NCBI RefSeq assembly: GCF_003718715.1
Contig: NZ_CP033465.1
Span: forward strand, 868,001-932,000
Source: Clostridium sp. JN-1
GTDB taxonomy: Bacteria > Bacillota > Clostridia > Clostridiales > Clostridiaceae
Length of the DNA: 64,000 nt
Direction: 5' to 3'
The notes beneath the pieces were generated by a model. It saw only the letters and a program-made list of their open reading frames with translations. It ran no database searches and was not told the origin of the DNA. The position numbers and the translations under genes were made by a program. Position 1 is the stretch's first letter. Each line of letters starts with the position of its first letter. This document shows positions 1-8,259 of the stretch, piece after piece.

Positions 1-2
1 GC

Positions 3-71
3 GGAAGTATGGTTCCAAAGGAAGTTATGGATGCTTACTATAAAAAAGGTTGTGAATTAAGAACAAATTGA
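3..71 (+). CDS. C-terminal end of an unidentified protein (partial)
   Basis: An open frame enters from the left edge and ends with a TGA at 69-71; the last residues read KKGCELRTN. Only 22 codons are visible, so no family can be assigned. It stops 10 bases before the next gene, on the same strand, so it may be co-transcribed with the glycosylase gene. That this is a real gene end rests on the frame and the close spacing to a gene with its own ribosome site. Confidence 0.4.
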   Translation, partial: GSMVPKEVMDAYYKKGCELRTN

Positions 72-81
72 GGAAGAAAGA

Positions 82-735
82 ATGCTTAATATTATATCAG
101 ATGAGGAAGTAGTTATGTTCCAGTGTTTTTTACTTGATTGGTATGATAAAAATAAAAGAGAGTTTCCATGGAGATATACATTTGATCCATATAAAGTTTT
201 GATATCTGAGACACTGCTGCAGCAGACTAACGTTGAAAAAGTTATACAGCCTTATTTGAAAATAACTAATAAATATAAAAATATAAATGAATTAGCGTGT
301 GCAGATACTGAATTTTTAAGGGATGTATTTAAAGATATAGGATTATTTTATAGAGCAGATAGATTAAAAGAAGAAGCTGTAGAAATAATGCAATCTTTCA
401 AAGGAGTAATACCTAATACATGGGAAGATCTTATGAAAATAAAAGGTATAGGAAATTATATCTGCAGTGCAGTACTGTGTTTTGGATATAATAAGCCGTA
501 TGCTGTTTTAGATACTAATGTAATAAGGATATTTGAGAGAATTTTTGATATTAGTTCGGAGAAAAAAAGACATAGAGATGATATGAAACTTTGGAAATTT
601 GCTCAAATGCTTATTCCTGAGGATAGGTATGTAGATTATAATTATGCTGTTTTGGATTTTGGCGCATGTGTATGTACAATGTATAATCCAAAATGCAGTG
701 GATGTATATTTAAGTTTATGTGCTGCAGTGTTTAA
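82..735 (+). CDS. Short HhH-GPD DNA glycosylase with a [4Fe-4S] cluster (MutY / Mig-type mismatch glycosylase)
   Basis: A base-excision repair glycosylase of the Endo III/MutY superfamily, 217 residues. Visible elements are ISETLLQQTNV with the MutY-type Glu43, a helix-hairpin-helix KGIGNY ending in Tyr126, the catalytic Asp144 in LDTNV, and a C-terminal C-x6-C-x2-C-x5-C iron-sulfur motif. Tyr126 stands where Endo III has its lyase lysine, so a monofunctional glycosylase is expected. MutY normally continues with a C-terminal 8-oxoG-recognition domain of over 100 residues and usually has DGNV; both are absent. This architecture matches the Mig.Mth thymine-DNA glycosylase (about 221 residues), which accompanies a C5-cytosine methyltransferase, and one lies 0.6 kb downstream. 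A truncated MutY cannot be excluded, because Gram-positive MutYs also carry Tyr at this position. Start chosen after GAGGAAG. Confidence 0.8.
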   Translation: MLNIISDEEVVMFQCFLLDWYDKNKREFPWRYTFDPYKVLISETLLQQTNVEKVIQPYLKITNKYKNINELACADTEFLRDVFKDIGLFYRADRLKEEAVEIMQSFKGVIPNTWEDLMKIKGIGNYICSAVLCFGYNKPYAVLDTNVIRIFERIFDISSEKKRHRDDMKLWKFAQMLIPEDRYVDYNYAVLDFGACVCTMYNPKCSGCIFKFMCCSV

Positions 736-752
736 AACTGCAGCGCATTATT

Positions 753-1197
753 TTACAGAAGTTTAAATATATCATTTATATCATGCATATCACCAGTTTG
801 TATATAATAATTTTCAGCATCCATTTTTGTATATCTACCCAAAATTGCATTTTTAGGAATGGTAAATTCATTTTGTATTGCATTAACTAATTCTTCATGA
901 GTTATATATCCTGGAATATCGTAAGACCATTTAAAGCTTGTGATTAATTTTTCCAAATTGCATCTATCAATACTGCTGCTATATAGAAGTTTATGATTCC
1001 TCATTAGAGATTCACCATCCTGTATTTTGATGAAATCTTCATTATAAGCTTTAATTCTTACCAAAACTCATATTGTAAGCAAAATCAAAAGCCGTCTTTA
1101 CTGAGGTGTTTTTAAAGCATCCTATTGTGTTGAAATTTTTAGTATTAGTGAAGCTGTAATGATTGTTTTCACAACTCATCAAATGTAATGCACACAT
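753..1197 (-). pseudogene. Disrupted gene, probably a type II restriction endonuclease remnant
   Basis: On the minus strand a good ribosome site (AAAGGAGATG) precedes an ATG at 1195-1197. That frame runs 48 codons to a TAA at 1051-1053 and includes TAFDFAYNMSFG. An overlapping frame then continues from about 1064 to 753 with the text SYDIPGY and KMDAENYYIQTGDM. Neither part is a whole protein, and the join looks like an internal deletion plus frameshift. From memory, the FAYNMSFG-type N-terminus and the TKMDAENYYIQ-type C-terminus resemble ends of type II restriction enzymes of roughly 300 residues; this needs a database search. The setting, between a mismatch glycosylase and a C5 methyltransferase, supports a decayed restriction-modification locus. 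The distal 103-codon frame could be called as a gene but has only a TTG start and no ribosome site. Confidence 0.5.
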
Positions 1198-1368
1198 AAA
1201 TATACATCTCCTTTAAATAATGTGTATATGTGTTTGACATTTATCTAGTAAATTCCTGCCATTGTAATGAATTTTTATATATAAGTAAAAAAGCAGTACC
1301 ACCTGCCCTTTTTATTTTTATATGATATAATTAATTTTTAGTATATTGTGGAGGAGAGAAACTTAAAG

Positions 1369-2619
1369 ATGAGAAAAGAATACTTAGTAGGAAGTTTGTT
1401 CGCAGGAGTTGGGGGTATTTGTTTAGGCATTAAAAGTGCACACTTTAAAGACTCTGGATATAAACTTGCATGGGCAAATGAAATAGATGAGTATGCAGCA
1501 GAAACATACAGAACTAATTTTGATCATGGATTAATAGTTGGAGATATAGAAAAGATTATAGATCCTAGTATTCTTGATAAAGAAAAAGAGAGCTGTGAAA
1601 AACTCATGAAAGAAGCCGTAGACAGTGACAAAAGATTTGAATATGAAAAGTTGATAAAAGAATGTGAAACTGCAAAGCCTTTATATGAGGAGAAGAAAAA
1701 GCAGATATTAAGTCATAGAATAGATATCTTAAACGGCGGTTTTCCATGTCAGGCTTTTAGTATAGCGGGAGAAAGAAAAGGCTTTGAAGACCACAGGGGA
1801 AACTTATTTTGGAGTATAGTTAATTTAGTAAATATGCTTGAACCTATACATGGAAAACCAAGAATTTTATTTTTAGAAAATGTAAGAAATTTGATGTCTC
1901 ATGACGGCGGAAGGACGTATAGTGTTATAAAAGGAGAGCTCGAAAAAGCAGGATACATAATTAAAGAAAAAGTTTTAAATACGATGGATTTTTCAGATTT
2001 GCCTCAAACTAGAGAAAGAATTTATATAATAGGATTTTTAAATAAAGAAGATGCAGATAGATTTACTATGTTTGATAATATAGATAAGTATATGGTAAAT
2101 AAGTCGCCTGAGGATAGAATACAGAATATAAAAAATGTTATAGATTACGATTTAAATAAAGAAAATGCTGAAAAATATTACTATACAAAAGAAAAATATC
2201 CTAAATATTTTTTAACTGAGGAAGAATACTTAAAGATACCTCAAGAAAAGAGAAAAGGGGTTAGAATTAATTTAGATGAGCAAATTAAGGATAAGTATAA
2301 ATTCTATCAAGTTAGAAGAGGAATGTATGTTAGAGAAAACAAAAGCGGAGTATGTCCAACACTTACTGCTAATATGGGTACAGGAGGACATAATGTACCT
2401 CTTATAAAAGTAGATGATGGAATAAGAAAATTGACACCGGCTGAAACTTTTAAACTTCAAGGTTTTCCTGTTGGTAATGGGTATACTTTGCCGGATAGAT
2501 TTAATAATAGAGCTTATCCAGACAGCAAACTTTATAAACAGGCAGGAAATGCAGTTTCTGTTCCAATCATAAAGCTTATAGCTAAAGAAATATTAAAAGT
2601 ACTTGATGAAAATAAGTAA
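1369..2619 (+). CDS. DNA (cytosine-5-)-methyltransferase
   Basis: Methylates cytosine at C5 within a DNA target, using SAM. The C5-methyltransferase motifs are present in order: motif I SLFAGVGGICLG, motif IV with the nucleophile in GGFPCQAFS, motif VI LENVRN, motif VIII QTRERIY, motif IX with KLTPAETFKLQGFP and motif X QAGNAVSVP. A charged helical insert of about 60 residues sits between motifs II and IV. The target-recognition region between VIII and IX is short and does not reveal the target. The ATG at 1369 is preferred because the in-frame GTG at 1348 lies inside the GGAGGAG ribosome site. The remnant upstream suggests it is now an orphan methylase of a former restriction-modification system, paired with a glycosylase able to repair T:G mismatches from 5-methylcytosine deamination. 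Confidence 0.93.
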   Translation: MRKEYLVGSLFAGVGGICLGIKSAHFKDSGYKLAWANEIDEYAAETYRTNFDHGLIVGDIEKIIDPSILDKEKESCEKLMKEAVDSDKRFEYEKLIKECETAKPLYEEKKKQILSHRIDILNGGFPCQAFSIAGERKGFEDHRGNLFWSIVNLVNMLEPIHGKPRILFLENVRNLMSHDGGRTYSVIKGELEKAGYIIKEKVLNTMDFSDLPQTRERIYIIGFLNKEDADRFTMFDNIDKYMVNKSPEDRIQNIKNVIDYDLNKENAEKYYYTKEKYPKYFLTEEEYLKIPQEKRKGVRINLDEQIKDKYKFYQVRRGMYVRENKSGVCPTLTANMGTGGHNVPLIKVDDGIRKLTPAETFKLQGFPVGNGYTLPDRFNNRAYPDSKLYKQAGNAVSVPIIKLIAKEILKVLDENK

Positions 2620-2761
2620 TACTGGAAAAGTATAAATAATCTGTGTAAACTCTAAACAGTGTAAATGCAAGTAATTTTTTTACAGGCTAAATCTCTGGGG
2701 CCTATTAGTGTTATTTGACTTCACATATATTTGGTAGTAAAATGAAAATAATTTAATAATA

Positions 2762-2833
2762 GTTGGAAGCAATGAAAAATTTCTGCTATTTGGGCACTTG
2801 GAAATTTTAAAGCTAGTAGTGCACCCGGCCAAC
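2762..2833 (+). ncRNA. Class II cyclic-di-GMP riboswitch aptamer
   Basis: The conserved class II blocks are present in order: GGAAGCAATGA near 2765, TGGGCACTTG at 2791-2800, then CTAGTAGTGCACCCGGCC at about 2813-2830. These correspond closely to the C. acetobutylicum class II aptamer as I remember it. P1 forms between GTTGG 2762-2766 and CCAAC 2829-2833. The 3' strand of P1 is also the 5' end of the following terminator stem, so the two structures compete. That predicts an ON switch, with c-di-GMP stabilising P1 and weakening the terminator. It controls the response regulator, CheC and diguanylate cyclase genes. Confidence 0.9.
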
Positions 2834-2870
2834 AATTAATAATGTCTATTAATTGTTGGTTTTATTTATT
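2829..2870 (+). terminator. Intrinsic terminator of the c-di-GMP riboswitch
   Basis: A perfect 13-bp stem (2829-2841 with 2847-2859) with a 5-nt loop is followed by TTTTATTTATTTT. Its first five bases are shared with the aptamer P1, giving the expression platform. Confidence 0.88.
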
Positions 2871-2900
2871 TTAAGGTTACTGGGAGGAATAAAAGTTATT

Positions 2901-3275
2901 ATGTTAAAGATTTTAATTGTTGATGATTCTAACTTTTCTCAAAAGATAATATCTAATTTATTAAAAGGTTTTTTAGATAATGCTGAGTTCTTTTTTGCAA
3001 GTGATGGAAGAGAAGGTTTTAGAAAATACAAAGAAATTAAACCGAAGTATGTATTTGTAGATTTGTTGATGCCAAATATAAATGGTAAAGAATTGATAAA
3101 ATTAATAAAAGAATATGATGCTAGTTGTAAAATAATTGTTATTTCCGCAGATGTACAAAAAAGTGTAAGAGAAGATATGGAATCATATAACATAATGTAC
3201 TTTATAAATAAACCGTTTAATCAGGAAAAAGCAAAGTTTATATGCGATAAAATAAGGAATGATAAAAATGAATAG
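2901..3275 (+). CDS. CheY-like single-domain response regulator
   Basis: A receiver domain with no output domain, about 124 residues. The phosphorylation site is complete: the acidic pair in ILIVDDS, the phospho-acceptor Asp in VFVDLLMP, the conserved Ser in IVISAD and the Lys in INKPFN. It starts at the ATG at 2901 after GGGAGGA; an upstream in-frame extension lies inside the terminator region and is not credible. It is the first gene of the c-di-GMP-riboswitch operon and overlaps the CheC gene, which suggests that CheC is its phosphatase. It could act in motility or adhesion signalling; no cognate kinase is adjacent. Confidence 0.88.
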   Translation: MLKILIVDDSNFSQKIISNLLKGFLDNAEFFFASDGREGFRKYKEIKPKYVFVDLLMPNINGKELIKLIKEYDASCKIIVISADVQKSVREDMESYNIMYFINKPFNQEKAKFICDKIRNDKNE

Positions 3276-3906
3276 TGATGCTTTAGTATATGATATATTG
3301 AAAGAATTATTTAATATAAGTGTTGGCAAGGCTGCAAGTATTCTTTCGGAAATAACAAATAAAAAGATTTTGTTAGATGTTCCTAATGTAGAAATATTAA
3401 ATTTTCAAGATGAAAAATTTAAAGTAAATGGATATCTACCTGATAAAATAGATGGAACACTAATGGTATCTTCTATTTCTTTTGAAAAAAAGTTAGAAGG
3501 AAAAGCAAATCTAATCTTTCCTGCTAAAAAAATGAGAACTTTTATAAATCTTTGTTTAAATGAGAAACAAGAAAATAGTGAATATTATGATATGAATTTT
3601 ACAGATATTGATTTTGATACTATTAAAGAAATAGGAAATATAATTTTAAACTGTATTTTAGGGGAGGTTGGAAATTACTTAAATATTAACTTAACCTATA
3701 CTTTACCAGAAGTAAAAGTATTTAATGCAATAGATTTTAGCAAAGATATTGAAAATGAAAGTTATATGTATACTTTGATTTTATACATAACTTTTCTCAT
3801 AGATGATGTGGAAATAGAGGGCGCTGTAATAATTGATTTAACATTAAAATCCTTAAATGAATTGATGAAAAAAATTGATAAAGTAAGGGATGAACTTTAT
3901 GAATAG
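3268..3906 (+). CDS. cheC: CheC-family CheY-P phosphatase
   Basis: Dephosphorylates CheY-type receivers. Both active-site signatures of the family, D-x3-E-x2-N-x22-P, are present with exact spacing: one begins in DILKELFN near residue 7 and ends at the Pro in LDVP; the other begins in DTIKEIGN and ends at the Pro in TLPEV. Both sites therefore look intact. The length of 212 residues is normal for CheC. The ATG at 3268 is chosen because AAGGA sits 9 nt upstream; it overlaps the end of the receiver gene, indicating translational coupling. The substrate is most likely the neighbouring receiver. Confidence 0.85.
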   Translation: MNSDALVYDILKELFNISVGKAASILSEITNKKILLDVPNVEILNFQDEKFKVNGYLPDKIDGTLMVSSISFEKKLEGKANLIFPAKKMRTFINLCLNEKQENSEYYDMNFTDIDFDTIKEIGNIILNCILGEVGNYLNINLTYTLPEVKVFNAIDFSKDIENESYMYTLILYITFLIDDVEIEGAVIIDLTLKSLNELMKKIDKVRDELYE

Positions 3907-4843
3907 AATTTTATTTGATGCTCTAGATAATGTTAATGAAGGAGTAGTAATTTTAAATGAGCAATTTAAAATTTTATTTTGGAACAGTTATATGAAACAT
4001 ATAACTGGAATTGGAACAAAGTATATCATAGGTAAAAGTATTTATGAAGCGTTACCAAATTTTAACAAAAATTATTTTAATGAATCTATAAAATCTTTAA
4101 TGAATAATGAATATAAACTGTTTTTTTCAGCAACTATGCATAAGGATCTAGTTAATGATAATGGGAAATTTAATTTAAAGATAAGTAAGTTGGAAGAGGA
4201 TAAGTGTAAATTTTTATTTTTGGAATTTATTAGTGTTACCAATGAATTTGAGAGAGTTAATCAATTAAAATTATATATCAACAAATTATCTCTTTTAAAT
4301 AAAGAACTAAAGGATAAAGAAAAAATTATTAAGAATTTGGCTTATTATGATAAACTAACAGGGTTAGGAAATAGAGTGCTATTTTATGAAGTTGCAGACA
4401 AAATACTTGATAATTGCTGTAGAAATAACCACATGTTAGGGTTAATGTTCATAGATATAGATAATTTTAAAAGTATTAATGATACCTATGGACATACGGT
4501 TGGCGACAGCGTCCTCGCCGAAGTGGCAGATATATTGAAAAAAGCTACGAGAAAAAATGATGTAATTGCTAGATTTGGTGGAGATGAATTTTTAGTATTG
4601 CTGCCAGATATAAAAAACTTTAATAATTATAAAATCATACATTCTAGGATTATAAATACTAAAAAGAGGATTATAAATTTAGGCGGCAATAAAATAAATG
4701 TATCTCTTAGCACAGGAGTTAGTTTTTATCCTCAGGATGGCAAAAGTATAGATGAGCTTATAATAAAGGCTGATGAGGCAATGTATATTGCAAAAAATGT
4801 AGATGGAAATGATAATTGTTTTTGCAGTAAATATATTGGGTAA
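3899..4843 (+). CDS. PAS-GGDEF diguanylate cyclase
   Basis: Makes cyclic-di-GMP from two GTP. An N-terminal PAS domain (about residues 5-120) is followed by a short coiled linker and a GGDEF domain. The active site is intact in ARFGGDEFLVLLP, and the product-inhibition I-site RxxD (RKND) lies exactly five residues before it. There are no membrane segments, so it is cytoplasmic. The ATG at 3899 sits about 10 nt after AAGGGA and overlaps the cheC end by 8 bases. It is the last gene of an operon whose leader senses c-di-GMP, so its product feeds back on its own transcription while the I-site limits activity. Confidence 0.92.
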   Translation: MNRILFDALDNVNEGVVILNEQFKILFWNSYMKHITGIGTKYIIGKSIYEALPNFNKNYFNESIKSLMNNEYKLFFSATMHKDLVNDNGKFNLKISKLEEDKCKFLFLEFISVTNEFERVNQLKLYINKLSLLNKELKDKEKIIKNLAYYDKLTGLGNRVLFYEVADKILDNCCRNNHMLGLMFIDIDNFKSINDTYGHTVGDSVLAEVADILKKATRKNDVIARFGGDEFLVLLPDIKNFNNYKIIHSRIINTKKRIINLGGNKINVSLSTGVSFYPQDGKSIDELIIKADEAMYIAKNVDGNDNCFCSKYIG

Positions 4844-4916
4844 GACTGTATTTAATTTAAAAGTCATAGAGTATAATTTTAGTAGGCAAAGATAGCAGTA
4901 ATTACTGCTTAAATAA

Positions 4917-4968
4917 TAAAGGGGCTGCCGCGTTAGTATATTTTTTTATGCTAATGAGACAGCCCCTC
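4917..4968 (-). terminator. Intrinsic terminator, minus-strand orientation
   Basis: GGGGCTG at 4921-4927 pairs with CAGCCCC at 4960-4966, with further pairing inside. Read on the minus strand it is followed by TTTATTATTT. It lies beyond the end of the decayed OB-fold gene and may also stop plus-strand transcripts. Confidence 0.6.
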
Positions 4969-5039
4969 AAAATAGCACTAAACTGTTATAAGTTAATACT
5001 ATCTTATATACTAATTTATATTTTGTTTTTAAGTTTCAA

Positions 5040-5336
5040 CTACTTTAATATACAGTTATTAACTCCAACATTCGCTGATTTTCTGTCAACAACTCCTTGA
5101 ACTGTTACAGTATCACCTTTTTTCGAGTTCGCTATTTTATCAATTCCTGACTTTTCCTTAAAAAAACATTGAACATTTGTTAATGCAAGCTCTTCTCCTG
5201 ATGAAAGGACAATATAGGTTTGTCCAGCAACAACGCCAATATCTTTTATTGTTCCACTTGTTAAAACTGTTTTACCCTTATAAGTCTTATCTGCATTTAC
5301 TTCATTATCTTTATAAGCTTTAGCTAAATCAACAGC
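5040..5336 (-). pseudogene. N-terminally truncated OB-fold (tRNA_anti-like) protein
   Basis: About 98 sense codons are open on the minus strand, with text such as KTYKGKTVLTSGTI, LALTNVQC and GDTVTVQGVV, ending in NNCILK and a TAG at 5040-5042. This pattern resembles the tRNA_anti-like OB-fold family common in clostridial membrane or secreted proteins. The frame begins directly after a TAA, with no ATG, GTG or TTG and no ribosome site, and the usual hydrophobic N-terminus is absent. It is therefore called a 5'-truncated relic. Family assignment is by pattern only. Confidence 0.6.
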
Positions 5337-5470
5337 TTAAATAAATAATTAAGAAAACGAGAAGTGTTATTACCTTTAGATATTAAAATATTAATTTGTA
5401 TAATTTAGATTAACTTCTGTATTTATTGGTCTTTTTAATCTAAACTTGAAACACTCTAAGTCACTGATAC

Positions 5471-5509
5471 TAAAAAGAAAAAAGCAGTCTAACCACTGAT
5501 TAGACTACT
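5471..5509 (-). terminator. Terminator of the tRNA-Trp transcript
   Basis: On the minus strand, AGTAGTCTAA and TTAGACTGCT form a 10-bp stem (one G-U pair) with a 7-nt loop, followed by TTTTTTCTTTTTA, just after the tRNA 3' end. Confidence 0.85.
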
Positions 5510-5521
5510 TTCATTTCTATT

Positions 5522-5597
5522 TGGCAGGGGTACAGTGACTCGAACACTGAACCAACGGTTTTGGAGACCGCTACTCTACCAATTGAGCTATACCCCT
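5522..5597 (-). tRNA. tRNA-Trp (anticodon CCA)
   Basis: On the minus strand the gene has the acceptor pair AGGGGTA/TACCCCT, the D arm TAGCTCAATTGGTAGAG, the anticodon loop containing CTCCAAA with anticodon CCA, the T loop GTTCGAGTC, discriminator G and an encoded CCA end (5522-5524). The length is 76 nt and it stands alone, followed by its own terminator. Confidence 0.96.
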
Positions 5598-5891
5598 ATA
5601 TTATTATCAGCTAAATCAACATTAGTAAATTTACAATGCCGATTGCCGACATGAATTATTATAGGACAGAAGGCTTCATCTGTCAAGCTTTTTAAAAAAG
5701 TTATTTTATGAAAAATGCCAGAAAACATCAATTTACACAAACTTAAATAAAAACTATAAAGTAATTATCTAAAAGTGGTATAATAGTTGTTGAAATTATA
5801 CACCTAATTAAGAAAAATCTCACTATTGTAAAAAGCTTATAAAAAAGTAATATTGATCAATTTAAAATAATTATATTTGGAGGTGCTAAAA

Positions 5892-7568
5892 ATGGATTTT
5901 AAATCAGATATAGAAATAGCACAGGAGTGTAAAATGAGACCCATTAAAGAAATTGCAAGTAAACTTGGAATTCCTGAGGATGATATTGAACTTTACGGAA
6001 ATTATAAGGCTAAAATTGATTATAATCTTTTAAAAAGAACTCAAGGCAAAGATGGTAAAATAATTTTATGTACAGCAATTAATCCAACTCCAGCAGGTGA
6101 AGGAAAGACTACCACTTCTATAGGTGTAGCAGATGCATTATCAGAGCTTGGAAAATCTGTTGTAGTTGCACTAAGGGAACCATCCATGGGACCTGTTTTT
6201 GGAATTAAAGGCGGCGCTGCAGGCGGCGGATATTCTCAAGTTGTTCCAATGGAAGATATAAATCTTCATTTTACTGGTGACATACATGCAATAGGTGCTG
6301 CAAATAATTTACTTGCCGCAATGATAGATAATCACATTTACCAAGGAAATAAATTAAATATAGATCCAAGAAGAATAACTTGGAGAAGATGCGTTGATAT
6401 GAATGATAGGCAGCTTAGATTTATAACTGATGGACTTGGCGGAAAAGCAAATGGTATGCCAAGAGAAGACGGCTTTGATATAACAGTTGCATCTGAAATA
6501 ATGGCTATATTCTGTCTAGCATCAGATATAAGCGATTTAAAGCAGAGAATTGCAAAAATAGTTATAGGATATACTAGAGATGGCAAACCTGTAACCGCAC
6601 ATGATTTAAAAGCAGAAGGTGCAATGGCTGCTATTTTAAAGGATGCATTAAAACCAAATTTAGTTCAAACTTTAGAGGGAACTCCAGCATTTGTTCACGG
6701 CGGACCATTTGCCAATATAGCTCATGGATGTAATTCACTTATAGCAACTAGAATGGCAAGACATTTTGGTGATTATGTAGTTACTGAGGCAGGTTTTGGT
6801 GCTGACCTTGGAGCAGAAAAATTTTTAGATATAAAATGCAGAATGTCAAACCTTAAACCAGATGCAGTAATTATAGTTGCAACAGTTAGAGCTCTTAAGT
6901 ACAATGGAGGAGTTGTAAAGCAGGAATTAAACAAGGAAGATCTTGAAGCTTTAGAAAGAGGACTTCCAAATTTATTAAAGCATGTTGAAAATATAACTAA
7001 AGTATTTAAACTTCCAGCGGTAGTTGCAATAAATAAATTTCCAACTGATACTGATAGAGAAATTGAATTAGTTGAAAGAAGATGCAAAGAGTTAGGAGTT
7101 AATGTAAAAATATCAAATGTATGGGCAGAAGGTGGAAAAGGCGGAATAGAAATTGCAAAAGAAGTTCTAAGACTTATAGATGAAGGAGAAAATAATTTTG
7201 AATATGCTTATGATGAAAAACTTCCAATAAGAGAGAAGATAAGGACTATAGCTCAAAAAATTTATGGTGCCGATGATGTAACATTTACAACTAAGGCAAG
7301 TAAAGAAATAGATGAACTTGAGAAATTAGGATTCGGTGAAACACCAGTATGCATAGCAAAAACTCAGTATTCATTAACTGATGATAAGAACAAACTTGGA
7401 AGACCAGCGGGATTCAATATAACCGTAAACCAAGTTACTGTTTCAGCAGGAGCAGGTTTTGTAGTTGCAATAACTGGTTCTATAATGAAAATGCCGGGAT
7501 TGTCAAAGACTCCATCTGCTGAAAAAATAGATGTTGATGAAAATGGTGTAATAAGCGGATTGTTTTAG
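5892..7568 (+). CDS. fhs: Formate-tetrahydrofolate ligase
   Basis: Converts formate, ATP and tetrahydrofolate to 10-formyl-THF, the entry step of the methyl branch of the Wood-Ljungdahl pathway and of C1 supply for purines. The product is 558 residues, the usual length. The ATP loop is TPAGEGKTT near residue 65, followed by the family segments [11 protein letters not shown] and [11 protein letters not shown]. The start at 5892 follows GGAGGT; an earlier in-frame TTG lies inside the ribosome site. A TATAAT at 5779-5784 is a possible -10. fchA follows 20 bases after the stop and folD 38 bases after fchA, so the three form a C1-THF operon. Confidence 0.97.
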   Translation: MDFKSDIEIAQECKMRPIKEIASKLGIPEDDIELYGNYKAKIDYNLLKRTQGKDGKIILCTAINPTPAGEGKTTTSIGVADALSELGKSVVVALREPSMGPVFGIKGGAAGGGYSQVVPMEDINLHFTGDIHAIGAANNLLAAMIDNHIYQGNKLNIDPRRITWRRCVDMNDRQLRFITDGLGGKANGMPREDGFDITVASEIMAIFCLASDISDLKQRIAKIVIGYTRDGKPVTAHDLKAEGAMAAILKDALKPNLVQTLEGTPAFVHGGPFANIAHGCNSLIATRMARHFGDYVVTEAGFGADLGAEKFLDIKCRMSNLKPDAVIIVATVRALKYNGGVVKQELNKEDLEALERGLPNLLKHVENITKVFKLPAVVAINKFPTDTDREIELVERRCKELGVNVKISNVWAEGGKGGIEIAKEVLRLIDEGENNFEYAYDEKLPIREKIRTIAQKIYGADDVTFTTKASKEIDELEKLGFGETPVCIAKTQYSLTDDKNKLGRPAGFNITVNQVTVSAGAGFVVAITGSIMKMPGLSKTPSAEKIDVDENGVISGLF

Positions 7569-7588
7569 TGTTACAGGGAGGTACTATT

Positions 7589-8221
7589 ATGAAGTTGGCA
7601 GATAATACATGCAGTGAATTTGTTCATAAGCTGTCGTCAAAGTTACCAACTCCGGGCGGTGGTGGAGCTGCAGCATTAGTTGGTTCCATTGGAACAGCTC
7701 TTGCAAGTATGGCAGCAAATTTAACGGCTAACAATAAGAAATTTAGTGAATATGAAAAAGATATCAAATACATAGCTGAGAGTGCACAGAAAATACAAGA
7801 TGAACTGCTGAGTTTGATTGATGAAGATGCAGAGCATTTTTTGCCGTTTATAAAAGCATTTGATATGCCTAAAGAAACTGAAGAAGAAAAAAAGTCAAGG
7901 CAGGAAGTTATACAAAAATGCTTAAAAGATGCATGTGTAACGCCTATTAAAATAATAAAAAAGTGCTGTGAAGCTCTTGAAATTCATGAATATATGGTGA
8001 ATCACTGTTCAAAGATGGTTGCAAGTGATATAGGAGTTGGTGTACAGAGCCTTAGGTCAGCAATACTAAGTGGAGAATTGAATGTAATTATAAATATAAA
8101 TTCAATTAAAGATGATGAGTACGTTAGTAAAGTGAAAAAAGAAGTCGGCTCACTTGTTAAAAGTGGTACGGAAAAAGCCGATATGATTTATAAAAAGGTA
8201 CTTAATACCATCTCTAAATAA
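7589..8221 (+). CDS. fchA: Methenyl-tetrahydrofolate cyclohydrolase
   Basis: Interconverts 10-formyl-THF and 5,10-methenyl-THF in the cytoplasm. The protein is 210 residues, helical, with the family signature TPGGGGAAALVGSIGTALASM near the N-terminus (positions 7649-7711) and the ASDIGVG segment near residue 148. It is the FTCD cyclodeaminase/FchA fold, unrelated to FolD. The ATG at 7589 follows GGGAGG. It sits between fhs and a FolD that lacks key cyclohydrolase residues, so it is probably the operon's only cyclohydrolase. Confidence 0.92.
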   Translation: MKLADNTCSEFVHKLSSKLPTPGGGGAAALVGSIGTALASMAANLTANNKKFSEYEKDIKYIAESAQKIQDELLSLIDEDAEHFLPFIKAFDMPKETEEEKKSRQEVIQKCLKDACVTPIKIIKKCCEALEIHEYMVNHCSKMVASDIGVGVQSLRSAILSGELNVIININSIKDDEYVSKVKKEVGSLVKSGTEKADMIYKKVLNTISK

Positions 8222-8259
8222 CTCATTTTATCAAATTTTTAATGTGAAGGAGAATTGAA

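Noticed and set aside
2272-2460. 62-codon minus-strand frame inside the methyltransferase gene
   Set aside because: Antisense shadow of a well-supported gene with no ribosome site or family text; the same holds for other opposite-strand frames inside fhs, glpA, the chemoreceptors, asnB, ior, hcp and glpT.
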